62,640 nt of DNA from Lachnospiraceae bacterium (GTDB taxonomy: Bacteria > Bacillota > Clostridia > Lachnospirales > Lachnospiraceae): the NCBI GenBank assembly GCA_910574285.1, contig CAJTAL010000025.1, positions 1 through 62,640 of the forward strand, written 5' to 3'. A program made the position numbers and the translations under genes. The notes beneath the pieces were generated by a model, which was given only the letters and a program-made list of their open reading frames with translations, ran no database searches and was not told the origin of the DNA. This document shows positions 24,948-34,456 of this stretch, piece by piece (position 1 is the first letter of the stretch; every line of letters begins with the position of its first letter).

Positions 24948-25568
24948 CTAAATATACGGATTATGCTTTCTCTCATGTCCGATCGCCGTCTCCCCCATAT
25001 GGCCCGGATACACCCGCGTCTCGTCCGGCAGCGGCAATAATTTTTCACGGATAGAACGAATCAAAGCCTCCGTACTGCTTCCCGGGAAATCTGTACGGCC
25101 CACGGAATTCACAAACAAGGTATCTCCGCTGAACAACACACCTTCCGTCCTCACATAGAAACAACAGCATCCCGGCGTATGTCCCGGTGTATGGAATACT
25201 TCAAAATCATAGCCTGCAAGATGAAGCGTCTGGCCGTCCCGGATACTTTCCGCACCTGAAAATGTATAGCCCGCCGTGTAAATCGAAGACTGATTCAGCT
25301 TCGGGTCTTCCATCATCTCCCGGTCATCCTCATGCACGTATACCGGCACGTCATATTTCTTAAGGAATCCGTCAATTCCCATAATATGGTCAAAATGTCC
25401 ATGGGTCAGGAGGAGCGCTTCTATCTTAAGTCCTTCCTCTTCTATATAACCCATCAGCTTCGGCGAACTGGCGGCCGGGTCGATCACCACCGTCTGTTTC
25501 GTCTCTTCGTTGATTGCCAGATAACAATTTGTACTGATAATTCCTGTCAAAAACCTCTCTACCTTCAT
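24948..25568 (-). CDS. MBL-fold metallo-hydrolase, glyoxalase II-like
   Basis: 206-residue zinc hydrolase of the metallo-beta-lactamase superfamily. The metal motif LLTHGHFDHIMGIDGF, FHTPGHTPGCCCFYV and FSGDTLFVNSVGRTDFPG are all present, together with a C-terminal VYPGHMGETAIGHE. It resembles hydroxyacylglutathione hydrolase-type enzymes (YcbL/GloB-like); the substrate is unknown. It follows relA after 6 bp and precedes hemZ, as part of the long minus-strand operon. Confidence 0.9.
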   Translation of the reverse strand: MKVERFLTGIISTNCYLAINEETKQTVVIDPAASSPKLMGYIEEEGLKIEALLLTHGHFDHIMGIDGFLKKYDVPVYVHEDDREMMEDPKLNQSSIYTAGYTFSGAESIRDGQTLHLAGYDFEVFHTPGHTPGCCCFYVRTEGVLFSGDTLFVNSVGRTDFPGSSTEALIRSIREKLLPLPDETRVYPGHMGETAIGHERKHNPYI

Positions 25569-25574
25569 CCTCCG

Positions 25575-27923
25575 CTAACCTGTCGTCCTTTCAATATCTA
25601 TTACGTCTTCTACTTGCAGAAGCTTATTCACGATCCATTCCAGCTCATCCCGTCCATGCACGATAAATCCTGCTTCTATCGTGGCCGTTCCCTGCTTCTT
25701 GCTGGTACGCACATTCATGGATTTCACGTCTACATTCGCCTCCGTGAATATCCTGGACATCTCCATCAACAGACCCTTCCTGTCGTAAGCATACATCTTG
25801 ATCTCTGCCAGATACTGCCCGCCTGCCTTCTCCGCCACGTCGTTCTCCCATTCCGCATCGATCAGCCTCGCCCGCTCCACTTCGGTGAGATGGATCATAT
25901 TCACACAATCGGTCCGATGAATAGACAATCCTCTTCCCCTCGTCACGAAGCCAACGATCTCATCTCCCGGAACCGGATTACAGCACCTTGAGAACCGCAC
26001 AGCCACGTCATCGATTCCTTTTACGACGATTCCGCTTTTTGACTTGGCGATGTGAACCTTATTCTTCGCCGCTTCCGCAACCTTCTCCAGCACGCCTTCG
26101 TCCGTAAGCTCCTGCTTGTGCTCTTTACTGTACTCTTCTACCAGACGGTTCACCACCTGGCCTTCCTTCAGGCCGCCGTGTCCGATCGCCGCAAGAACAG
26201 AGTCCCAATCCTTGAATCCATATTTCCTCTGGACGATCTCCTGATACCTGGAAACCAGAATCTGGCTTGGAACGATAGATTTCGTCCTGCAGTAATTGCT
26301 TACCAGTTCTTTGCCTCTGATAATATTCTCTTCTTTGAATTCCTTCTTGAACCACTGGTTGATCTTATTCTTAGCCTGGGTACTCTTGACAATATTCAGC
26401 CAGTCGCGGCTGGGGCCCTTGGAATTCTGGGACGTCAGGATCTCTATCCTGTCGCCGTTCTGGATCTTATAATCAATATTCACCAGTTTTCCGTTCACCC
26501 TGGATCCTACCATCTTATTGCCCACCGCACTGTGAATCGCATAGGCAAAATCAATCGGCGTAGAGCCGTTCGGAAGGTTCTTGACGTCTCCCTGGGGTGT
26601 AAAACAGTATACATCCTCCGCAAAGAGGTCCAGATCCCCCTTGATCAGGCTCATGAATTCCCGGTTATCCGACATGTCTCTCTGCCATTCCAGGATCTGC
26701 CGAAGCCAGCTTAATTTCTCTTCTTCCTGAGCCTTGATATTCTTCTTTCCGTCGTTAGATTCTTTATATTTCCAATGGGCGGCGATTCCATACTCCGCCG
26801 TCTTATGCATCTCTTCCGTACGAATCTGAATCTCGAAGGGCTGGCCCACGGAACTCATCAGCGTCGTATGCAAAGACTGATACATATTGGGCTTGGGCAT
26901 CGCGATATAATCCTTAAACCGGCCCGGGATAGGCGTATACAGTTCATGGATAACCCCCAGCGCGGCATAACAATCCCTCACGGACTGCACGATAATACGA
27001 ACCGCAAAGAGATCATAGACCTGGTCCACCGTCTTATCCTGGTTGACCATCTTCTTATAGATGCTGAAGAAATGCTTCACGCGCCCGCTGACTTCTGCCT
27101 CAATCCCTGCATTCTCCATGTGCGCCTGGACTTCTTCCACGATCTGCTGAACGAATTCCTCCCGCTCCATCTTCCTGTCGTTGATCTGATTTACAAGATC
27201 AAAGAAAACCTCCGGCTGCGAATACTTAAGCGCAAGATCGTCAAGTTCTGTCTTTATCTTGGAGATACCGAGACGCTGGGCAATGGGAGCGTAGATATCC
27301 ATCGTCTCTTTCGCTTTCTCCCTCTGCTTCACCGGCTTCGTAAATTGCAGCGTCCTTAAGTTATGAAGACGGTCGGCGAGCTTGATAATGATAACGCGGA
27401 TATCCTTCGCCATGGCAAGAAACATCTTACGCAGATTCTCTGCCTGAACGTCTAATTTATCCGAAGAATAGGACAATCTTCCCAGCTTCGTGACACCGTC
27501 CACCAGAAGCGCCACTTCTTCCCCGAACTCTTCCGCTATCTCTTCCTTCGTGACCTCGGTATCTTCTACCACATCATGAAGCAATCCTGCCGCAATGGTC
27601 TCCTTATCCATCTCAAGATCCGCCAGTATGATACCTACCCATAGCGGATGAATAATATATGGTTCTCCCGACTTACGGCACTGATCCCCATGCGCTTCTG
27701 TCGCAAGACGGTACGCTTTCTCAATCATCGTCACGTCCGTAGACGGATGGTACTTACGAATACGGGCGATTAACACGTCATACAGCCGGTCAGGATCCTC
27801 ATAATCCACCGGCGCCTTTACCGCATGGCCGTCTACAATCTCGAGTCCCTGAGAATGATCCTTCATGATCGCTTCCGCCGCAATCCGATTATCAATTGCT
27901 TCATAAGTCATTGCTCCTGACAT
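25575..27923 (-). CDS. relA: Bifunctional (p)ppGpp synthetase/hydrolase
   Basis: Rel enzyme that makes and degrades the stringent-response alarmone. From ATG 27923 (7-8 bp after AGGAAGGAGG) it has 782 residues. An HD hydrolase domain carries GLLHDVVEDTEVTKEEI, then the synthetase domain shows FAVRIIVQSVRDCYAALGV and KPNMYQSLHTTLM. TGS follows (YCFTPQGDVKNLPNGSTPID), a zinc-finger region with FSRCCNPVPGDEIVGFVTRG, and a C-terminal ACT domain (YDRKGLLMEMSRIFTEANVD). Both catalytic domains look intact. It lies between apt and the MBL gene. Confidence 0.96.
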   Translation of the reverse strand: MSGAMTYEAIDNRIAAEAIMKDHSQGLEIVDGHAVKAPVDYEDPDRLYDVLIARIRKYHPSTDVTMIEKAYRLATEAHGDQCRKSGEPYIIHPLWVGIILADLEMDKETIAAGLLHDVVEDTEVTKEEIAEEFGEEVALLVDGVTKLGRLSYSSDKLDVQAENLRKMFLAMAKDIRVIIIKLADRLHNLRTLQFTKPVKQREKAKETMDIYAPIAQRLGISKIKTELDDLALKYSQPEVFFDLVNQINDRKMEREEFVQQIVEEVQAHMENAGIEAEVSGRVKHFFSIYKKMVNQDKTVDQVYDLFAVRIIVQSVRDCYAALGVIHELYTPIPGRFKDYIAMPKPNMYQSLHTTLMSSVGQPFEIQIRTEEMHKTAEYGIAAHWKYKESNDGKKNIKAQEEEKLSWLRQILEWQRDMSDNREFMSLIKGDLDLFAEDVYCFTPQGDVKNLPNGSTPIDFAYAIHSAVGNKMVGSRVNGKLVNIDYKIQNGDRIEILTSQNSKGPSRDWLNIVKSTQAKNKINQWFKKEFKEENIIRGKELVSNYCRTKSIVPSQILVSRYQEIVQRKYGFKDWDSVLAAIGHGGLKEGQVVNRLVEEYSKEHKQELTDEGVLEKVAEAAKNKVHIAKSKSGIVVKGIDDVAVRFSRCCNPVPGDEIVGFVTRGRGLSIHRTDCVNMIHLTEVERARLIDAEWENDVAEKAGGQYLAEIKMYAYDRKGLLMEMSRIFTEANVDVKSMNVRTSKKQGTATIEAGFIVHGRDELEWIVNKLLQVEDVIDIERTTG

Positions 27924-27988
27924 ATTAACGCCTCCTTCCTGTCTCATTTCCTATATAGTTATAAACATAGATGTAAAATACCGCCGCG

Positions 27989-28513
27989 TTATTTCCCCGG
28001 ATACGAGATTACAGACTCCACATCATATCCTTTCAGTTTATCCCGTCCATTTAAGCCTGCCAGTTCCATAAGGAATACGGTCTTGACCACTTCTCCGCCC
28101 AGACCTTCAATCAGCTTGATGATCGCCTCGTTCGTTCCTCCCGTCGCCATCAGGTCATCTATGATAACTACCTTCTGTCCCGGTCTGACCGCATCCCGGT
28201 GAATCTCAAGTTCCGCCGTCCCATACTCCAGCTCGTACTTCACGGATGCCGTCTCACAGGGAAGCTTTCCTTTCTTACGGACCGGAATAAACGGCTTGTG
28301 AAGATTGTAAGCAATCGGTACGCCAAATATAAATCCTCTGGATTCCGGGCCCACCACCAGATCAAACTCCACATCCTTAAGCTTCTCCTGCATAAGATCA
28401 ATGGCAAGCGCAAGACCGTCCGCGTCCTGCAGAATGCTGGTTACATCACGGAATATTATTCCCGGCTCCGGAAAATCCGGAATACTTCTTACGTACTCTT
28501 CAATCTTTTTCAT
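27989..28513 (-). CDS. apt: Adenine phosphoribosyltransferase
   Basis: Salvages adenine to AMP with PRPP. From ATG 28513 (5 bp after GGAGAGG) the protein has 174 residues, the usual size. Motifs are IRSIPDFPEPGIIFRDVTSI-like at the N-terminus, VVGPESRGFIFGVPIA, and the PRPP loop VVIIDDLMATGGTNEA. A sigma-A promoter overlaps the end of recJ, so apt and relA can be transcribed apart from the upstream genes. Confidence 0.95.
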   Translation of the reverse strand: MKKIEEYVRSIPDFPEPGIIFRDVTSILQDADGLALAIDLMQEKLKDVEFDLVVGPESRGFIFGVPIAYNLHKPFIPVRKKGKLPCETASVKYELEYGTAELEIHRDAVRPGQKVVIIDDLMATGGTNEAIIKLIEGLGGEVVKTVFLMELAGLNGRDKLKGYDVESVISYPGK

Positions 28514-28550
28514 ATGAACCTCTCCATTCCTTTTTTTCAATACTTTTTTT

Positions 28551-28579
28551 AGTATAGCATTAGTTTCGGTGATTTTCAA
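28551..28579 (-). promoter_or_regulatory. Sigma-A promoter of apt-relA
   Basis: TTGAAA (28579-28574) and TATACT (28556-28551) are spaced by 17 bp. The -35 overlaps the recJ stop codon (28576-28578). This gives apt-relA an internal promoter within the long run. Confidence 0.6.
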
Positions 28580-30348
28580 GACTGAGCAATTCTAAAATGC
28601 GTCAGTATGATCTGCGGAGTTCTCCTACCCATGTATTCGTTGATATCCGGATAGAAAGCGGCAGAAATCATCATACGGCCTCCTCTTCCTCCCAGCATAT
28701 CCGCCGTCGCTTCTTTTCCATATTTTTCTTCCAGCATATGCAGGAGTCTTTCCGATTCCCGGAAACACACGGCGTCTATCACCGTCCCGGCAGAATCTTT
28801 TACCCGCAGTTTCAGGACATTGCGGTTCTTTCCCAGAATCTTCCCGCTTAAGATCTCTACATTCCGCGCCGCGAATACCGGCTTGGTATTCCCGTTGCCA
28901 AAGGGTTCCAAAAGGGACAGTTCCTGAACGAAAGCTTCTGTTACACAGGAGAACGGAAGTTCCATATCGATAGCCACCTTCTCCGACAGATCCTCTTCTG
29001 TGAGTTTACAGTTCTCATTGAGCATCCGGCCAAGTTTCTCCAGATTCTCCTTCTTCAGAGACAAGCCGGCTGCCAGCTTATGTCCGCCGTAACGGGTCAG
29101 CAGGTCTTTGCATTTGCTGAGTTCCTCATACATATGATATGCATCGACGGACCGCCCGGAACCTTTGATACCTTCCTTCGCATCCGTCAGAACAAAAGTC
29201 GGTTTGTAATAGCTCTCCCGGATCCGTCCTGCTACGATTCCCGCCAGACTCTCATGACACTCCGGGAGATAGATCACCAGAACCTTATCACTTCCGACCT
29301 CCGTACTTTCCACTATCTCCTTCGCCCGTGCCACCGCTTTTTCCGTCATATCCTTCCGGCTCTCATTCAGCGCTTTCAGGTCTCCTGCCAGTATATCCGC
29401 CTCTTTCTTATTCTTCGCTCTCAGAAGACTCAGCGCTCTCTTTGCCGTGTCAAGCCTTCCGGTGGCATTCATACACGGCCCCAGAATAAAACCGATATGA
29501 TAAGTACGGATCTTATCTCTCTCAATCCCCGTACATTCTATCAGGGCGCGGAGTCCGGGACTATGGGTACGTCCAAGCATCCGAAGGCCTTCCTTCACAA
29601 AGATTCGATTCTCACCTGACAGCTCCATCACGTCGCCCACCGTCGCAATCGCCACATTCTCTATCAGATAATCCAGCTCATCAATGTCTCTTCCCATCGC
29701 TTCACAGAGGGCTTTTACCAACTTATAGGCAACCGCCGCGCCGCATAAACCCTTGAACGGATATTCACATCCCGGCTGTTTCGGATCGATCACCGCGTCT
29801 GCAGGCGGAAGCCGGTACGAACGCTTCTCACCATTCTCGTCATACGGCACCTCATGATGGTCTGTCACGATGACCGTCATCCCCAGACTCTTCCCCAAAG
29901 CGATCTCATCAGCCGCCGCAATTCCGTTATCACAAGTAACGACCGTATCAATCCCTTCTTTGTGCGCTTTCTCGATCAACTCTGCATTCAGTCCGTATCC
30001 GTCTTTCACACGATCCGGAATATCACTGTCCACATCGCCGCCGAGAGCCCCTATTCCTTCTAATAATACGTAAGTCGCGTTGATTCCGTCGATATCATAA
30101 TCTCCGATTATGCGAATCTTATCCCGGCTCTCTATCTTCTCTCTCAAGATATGTACTGCCTGAGCCATTCCCTTCATCTGCATCCCGTCGTGCAGATCTT
30201 TAATTGTCCCGTTCAGATATCGGTCTATCTCTTCATCTCCCATCACTTCTCTGTTCCTGATCAGAGAAGCCAGTCTCCGGCTGATTCCGAACCTCCTGCT
30301 AATCGCCTCAAAATCCGCACCTTTCCGTAACAGTACCCAACGTTCCAT
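28576..30348 (-). CDS. recJ: Single-stranded-DNA-specific exonuclease RecJ
   Basis: 5'-3' ssDNA exonuclease of the DHH family. From ATG 30348 (GGAGG 8 bp upstream) it has 590 residues. Motif I IRIIGDYDIDGINATYVLL, TVVTCDNGIAA, the DHH motif VIVTDHHEVPYD, and the DHHA1 region with GSGRSVDAYHMYEELSKC and LTRYGGHKLAAGLSL are present. An OB-like C-terminal region follows (SLLEPFGNGNTKPVFAARNV). It lies directly downstream of secDF, beyond that gene's terminator. Confidence 0.94.
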   Translation of the reverse strand: MERWVLLRKGADFEAISRRFGISRRLASLIRNREVMGDEEIDRYLNGTIKDLHDGMQMKGMAQAVHILREKIESRDKIRIIGDYDIDGINATYVLLEGIGALGGDVDSDIPDRVKDGYGLNAELIEKAHKEGIDTVVTCDNGIAAADEIALGKSLGMTVIVTDHHEVPYDENGEKRSYRLPPADAVIDPKQPGCEYPFKGLCGAAVAYKLVKALCEAMGRDIDELDYLIENVAIATVGDVMELSGENRIFVKEGLRMLGRTHSPGLRALIECTGIERDKIRTYHIGFILGPCMNATGRLDTAKRALSLLRAKNKKEADILAGDLKALNESRKDMTEKAVARAKEIVESTEVGSDKVLVIYLPECHESLAGIVAGRIRESYYKPTFVLTDAKEGIKGSGRSVDAYHMYEELSKCKDLLTRYGGHKLAAGLSLKKENLEKLGRMLNENCKLTEEDLSEKVAIDMELPFSCVTEAFVQELSLLEPFGNGNTKPVFAARNVEILSGKILGKNRNVLKLRVKDSAGTVIDAVCFRESERLLHMLEEKYGKEATADMLGGRGGRMMISAAFYPDINEYMGRRTPQIILTHFRIAQS

Positions 30349-30423
30349 CCTGTCTTCCTCCATTATCATCTGATGTACTCTCGAAATTCCTCTTACACTC
30401 TGTCTGTTTCGCGGAAACACACC

Positions 30424-30455
30424 GAAAAGCAGCCGACTTGTCAGGCCGGCTGCTT
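30424..30455 (-). terminator. Terminator-like hairpin after secDF
   Basis: On the minus strand AAGCAGCCG and CGGCTGCTT form a 9-bp GC-rich stem with an 11-nt loop, followed by TTTTC. It lies about 10 bp past the secDF stop and 75 bp before recJ. The T-run is short, so partial read-through into recJ is likely. Confidence 0.65.
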
Positions 30456-30465
30456 ATATTCTCTG

Positions 30466-32628
30466 CTATTTCGTTTTGTTTCCCTCTGCTGTCTTTCCGA
30501 TCTTCACCCGCATCACATACCACAGCGCTCCGGTAATACATACGGAAGAATAAGCTCCGCATATTACACCCATCATCAGAGGCGCCGCGAACTCACGGAC
30601 AGAGCTGACACCCAGAACAAAGAGCAGCGCTACCATCACAAATGTTGTCAGCGACGTGTAGATACTTCTCGTAAGTGTCTGCGTAATGCTCTTATCCACC
30701 AGCGCCGTCAGGTCTGTCTTCTTCGACTGATAGTGTAATTCCTCACGGATACGGTCGAAGATGACGATCGTCGCATTGATGGAATAACCTACGATCGTCA
30801 GCATACACGCAATGAATGTGTTGCCCACAGAGATTCTTGCTATTGCATAGAATCCCATTACGACCAGTACGTCGTGCAAAAGTGCAAGGATCGCGCTTGC
30901 CGCGAACCGGATATCCTTGAACCGGAACCAGATATAGAGCAGCATACAGATCGTCGCTATGATAACCGCTACCACCGCGTCCTGACGCATCTCGTTACTT
31001 ACGGTAGAACTGATATTCTCGGCCGTAATCTTTGACTCGTCTACGCCGAATTCATCCGCCATAGCCTTATTAAGCTCTTCACGCTTATCAAGCTCTAAGG
31101 TCACCGTCTTAATAATTACCTGATTGGTTCCCGCTACCTTCTGAGTCTGGACATTGTTATCGCCCGTAACCTCTTCTACTACAGGTACGATCTTCTCATC
31201 GATCTCATCAATGGTGTAATCTTCATTAAATGTTACGTTTGTAGAAGTACCGCCTTCAAATTCCAGACTGTAAGCAAACGCTCCCTTTCCCCTGGAAGAA
31301 TTCACTCCCATAACTGCAAGTCCCGCTACGATCAGCGCGATAGAAATCAGGAAGAACACACGGCGCTTCTCTACAAAATGAATCGGCTCTCTCTCTTTTC
31401 TCGGACGATAGTACAGGCTCTCCTTGCGAAGTCCTACCGCATAGAACGCGAATACGATCAGCCTTGTCACAACCAGCGCCGTGAACATAGATACGATAAT
31501 ACCGATCGCCAGCGTCTGGGCGAATCCCTTTACGGAACCGGATCCTCTGAACCACAGAACCGCCGCCGCGATCAGAGTCGTCACATTACCGTCCACAATA
31601 GCAGACATCGCCTTCTGGAAACCGGTTTTAAGAGAATTCTTCACACTCTTTCCCCGGGTCATCTCTTCTCGTACACGCGCGAAGATAATAACATTCGCAT
31701 CCACCGCCATACCGATACCCAGGATGATACCCGCAATACCAGGCAATGTCAGCGTAATGTTGAACCCGTTCAGGATTATCATTACCAGCTCCGTATAAAT
31801 CAACAGCGCAAGTCCTGCCGCAAGTCCCGGAAGATAATATACGAAGATCATAAAGATAATAATCAGAACCAGACCGATCGCTCCCGCTTTCAAACTGGTG
31901 CTGATCGCCTGTTCTCCAAGCTGTGCACCTACGACGTTCGAACGCAGCTCCTCTAATTCCAGCTTCAATCCGCCGATACGGATCGTAGAAGCCAGATTAT
32001 CTGCTTCTTCAAACGTAAAATTACCCGTGATATATGCCTGTCCGCCTGTAATCGCTTCATTTACACGGGGACTGCTGATAGTCTCGCTATCATAGATGAT
32101 GGAAATAGTCTTTCCTACATTCTCCTCTGTGGCTTTCGCGAATTTCTCTTTTCCGCTCTCATTCAGGTTCAATTCTACGGAATACTCACGGTTCCCCATG
32201 TTGTCCTCACCTGCTTTCGCAGATGCCGTCTCCACATCAGAACCGGTGATTACGGTCTTCCCGTCCTCTGTCTTGAACTCCAGGGCTCCGGGTTTTCCAA
32301 GATCATCCAGTATCTTGTTGGCATCCGTTACGCCCGGAATCTCAATATTGATCCTGTCGCTGCCCTCCTGATAGACACTTGCTTCCGTGCTGTACTGTTC
32401 CACACGCTTCTGAAGCTTATATATCGTGTCGCTCATCTCTTCCTCGGTCGGGTTCTTGTCTTTTACCTGATACGTAATGCTGACACCGCCGGCAAGATCC
32501 AGACCGAGCTTGATGTTCTTCATCGCGCCGGTTCCCGTCTTACCAAATCCCACCAGTACTGTGAAACCCATCAGGGCAATCAGCACTACTGTCAATACCA
32601 GGCTAAGTATACCTCTGTTCTTCTTCAT
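30466..32628 (-). CDS. secDF: Protein translocase subunit SecDF (fused)
   Basis: Single 720-residue protein joining SecD and SecF, which use the proton gradient to pull proteins through SecYEG. SecD half: N-terminal helix, the LGLDLAGGVSITYQV start (about 41-57), a periplasmic-type domain, then a six-helix block with GIILGIGMAVDANVIIFARVREE (shown as the conserved AVDANVIIF motif). SecF half: LEFEGGTSTNVTF, then VGYSINATIVIFDRIRE and DKSITQTLTRSIYTSLTTF. It follows the SCIFF maturase by 15 bp, a common clostridial order. Confidence 0.95.
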   Translation of the reverse strand: MKKNRGILSLVLTVVLIALMGFTVLVGFGKTGTGAMKNIKLGLDLAGGVSITYQVKDKNPTEEEMSDTIYKLQKRVEQYSTEASVYQEGSDRINIEIPGVTDANKILDDLGKPGALEFKTEDGKTVITGSDVETASAKAGEDNMGNREYSVELNLNESGKEKFAKATEENVGKTISIIYDSETISSPRVNEAITGGQAYITGNFTFEEADNLASTIRIGGLKLELEELRSNVVGAQLGEQAISTSLKAGAIGLVLIIIFMIFVYYLPGLAAGLALLIYTELVMIILNGFNITLTLPGIAGIILGIGMAVDANVIIFARVREEMTRGKSVKNSLKTGFQKAMSAIVDGNVTTLIAAAVLWFRGSGSVKGFAQTLAIGIIVSMFTALVVTRLIVFAFYAVGLRKESLYYRPRKEREPIHFVEKRRVFFLISIALIVAGLAVMGVNSSRGKGAFAYSLEFEGGTSTNVTFNEDYTIDEIDEKIVPVVEEVTGDNNVQTQKVAGTNQVIIKTVTLELDKREELNKAMADEFGVDESKITAENISSTVSNEMRQDAVVAVIIATICMLLYIWFRFKDIRFAASAILALLHDVLVVMGFYAIARISVGNTFIACMLTIVGYSINATIVIFDRIREELHYQSKKTDLTALVDKSITQTLTRSIYTSLTTFVMVALLFVLGVSSVREFAAPLMMGVICGAYSSVCITGALWYVMRVKIGKTAEGNKTK

Positions 32629-32643
32629 GATTTACATTCCTTT

Positions 32644-34107
32644 CTACGCTTCTGCCAAAGCTGCTTTTATCATAATCGCGCACTCTACACGCTTTCGCTG
32701 CATCTCGCATCCTATATCATAGGTATCGTGGATCGTACCATGGAAATTCCAGGCATTCGCCATACACCCTCCGCTGCAGTAAAATTTCGCGAAACAATCT
32801 CTGCATTTTTCTTTCGAATATACATTACAGCTTCTGAAATCATCTGCGATCTCAGGCTTCTTGATTCCTTCCTCCACGTTTCCCATCAGGAATTCTTCCT
32901 GCCCTACAAACTGATGACACGGATACAGGTCGCCCCAGGGCGTGACAGCCAGATACTCCGTTCCCGAACCACATCCCGACAGTCTCTTAGCCACACAGGG
33001 TCCACCGTCTAAGTCTATCATAAAATGAAAGAAATTAAAACCTTTTCCTTCTTTTTCTCGTTCAATCATAATCCTTGCCAACCTGTCGTACTCTTCCATA
33101 ATAACCGGAAGGTCTTCCCGGCGGATGGCGTAAGGGTCGCTTTCTTCCCCTACCACCGGCTCAATCGACATCTGTTTGAATCCCAGATCCGCAAAATGCA
33201 GGATATCTTCTGAAAAATCCAGATTCTCACGGGTAAATGTCCCGCGTATGTAATATTTTTCCTGGTTACGGCTTTCGGCAAGCTTCTGAAACTTTGGGAC
33301 AATCAGGTCATAACTTCCCTTTCCGCTGCGAAACGGCCGCATCCTGTCGTTGACTTCCTTTCGTCCGTCCAGGCTCAGCACCACATTGTCCATCTCCCGG
33401 TTCACAAATTCCTGCACCTCATCGTTCAGAAGCACGCCGTTCGTCGTGAGCGTAAACCGAAAATGCTTATCATGAAGCTTCTCCTGGGACCTCCCATAAG
33501 CTACCAGGTCTTTTACCACCTGCCAGTTCATAAGCGGCTCGCCGCCGAAAAAATCCACTTCGAGATTCCGTCTGCTTCCCGAACCTGCGATCAGAAAGTC
33601 GAGTGCCTTTTTTCCGGTCTCATAACTCATCAGAGCACGCCGGCCGTGATACTCACCTTCTTCGGCAAAGCAGTATTTACAGGCCAGATTGCAGTCATGG
33701 GCAATATGCAGGCAGAGAGCCTTCACCACCGTCTTGCGCCTCTTCACCTCGTCAATCATGCTTTCATAGGTATCTCTTACAAATAACTGGCCGGCTTCTG
33801 TCAATTCTGTCACATCCGACAGCGCGTCTTTGATCTCGTCTTCATCATATCGGCCGTCAAGCTCTCGGATAAGCTTTGCCAACGTGTGCGGATCCTCCAG
33901 CACCTCTGTCGGAATCTCTGACTCTCCCTGCCAAAGCGCGGCTGAATCGCTCTGCGTCCAGTCCGCTGTTTTGCCCAGGGAATGGTCTTCTTTGAGCTTA
34001 CAGATACCGGCAATCACATCATAGCAGAGCTGATCCACCACATGGACCGCGCCGCTTACAACATCCATCACGATATTATATCCATTACTCTGATACTGAT
34101 GAACCAA
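32644..34107 (-). CDS. scfB: SCIFF peptide maturase (radical SAM/SPASM thioether-forming enzyme)
   Basis: Installs cysteine-to-threonine-type thioether cross-links in the SCIFF peptide encoded just upstream. The frame shows the radical SAM motif AHDCNLACKYCFAEEG, DFFGGEPLMNWQVVK, RGTFTRENLDFSEDI, and C-terminal SPASM cysteines in KRLSGCGSGTEYLAVTPWG, YPCHQF, CRDCFAKFYCSGGCMANAW. Related proteins begin VHQYQSNGYNIVMDV. A TTG at 34107, with AAAGGGG 9 bp upstream, gives that N-terminus; the upstream ATGs (34146, 34221) lack a good ribosome site. Length is then 487 residues. secDF follows. Confidence 0.88.
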   Translation of the reverse strand: MVHQYQSNGYNIVMDVVSGAVHVVDQLCYDVIAGICKLKEDHSLGKTADWTQSDSAALWQGESEIPTEVLEDPHTLAKLIRELDGRYDEDEIKDALSDVTELTEAGQLFVRDTYESMIDEVKRRKTVVKALCLHIAHDCNLACKYCFAEEGEYHGRRALMSYETGKKALDFLIAGSGSRRNLEVDFFGGEPLMNWQVVKDLVAYGRSQEKLHDKHFRFTLTTNGVLLNDEVQEFVNREMDNVVLSLDGRKEVNDRMRPFRSGKGSYDLIVPKFQKLAESRNQEKYYIRGTFTRENLDFSEDILHFADLGFKQMSIEPVVGEESDPYAIRREDLPVIMEEYDRLARIMIEREKEGKGFNFFHFMIDLDGGPCVAKRLSGCGSGTEYLAVTPWGDLYPCHQFVGQEEFLMGNVEEGIKKPEIADDFRSCNVYSKEKCRDCFAKFYCSGGCMANAWNFHGTIHDTYDIGCEMQRKRVECAIMIKAALAEA

Positions 34108-34275
34108 GGTTCTATACCCCTTTCCATATCTTTTCTGCAGATACATCATTGAAATAATCTTCAAGAAAACATCGGCAAGATCTGTCCTCTGGGATTCTTC
34201 CCATGGCATACCATGAGACAATAAGAAACAGCGACCATAAGACCGCTGTCCCGGGTGTTCCGCTATAAATCAGAA

Positions 34276-34419
34276 TTATTTCTTCTGTTCACATGTCTGG
34301 TTTCCTACCGTGCAGGATGTCTTGCATGCTGACTGGCAGGATGTCTGACACTCGCCGCATCCGCCCTTTTTCAGGCTGTTGTTCATCGTCTGTGTATTTA
34401 ATGTCTTTACATGTTTCAT
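34276..34419 (-). CDS. scfA: SCIFF ribosomally synthesised peptide (six cysteines in forty-five)
   Basis: A 47-residue peptide too short for usual gene calling: MKHVKTLNTQTMNNSLKKGG followed by a cysteine-rich core. The cysteines are C21, C24, C28, C32, C36 and C43 (CGECQTSCQSACKTSC, then QTCEQKK), which is the SCIFF pattern. A good ribosome site (GAGAAGGAGGGTCAAG) precedes ATG 34419. The maturase gene follows immediately. SCIFF is nearly universal in Clostridia; its mature function is unknown. carB ends 37 bp upstream. Confidence 0.93.
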   Translation of the reverse strand: MKHVKTLNTQTMNNSLKKGGCGECQTSCQSACKTSCTVGNQTCEQKK

Positions 34420-34456
34420 GATCTTGACCCTCCTTCTCTTTACTTAACTTCTGCTA

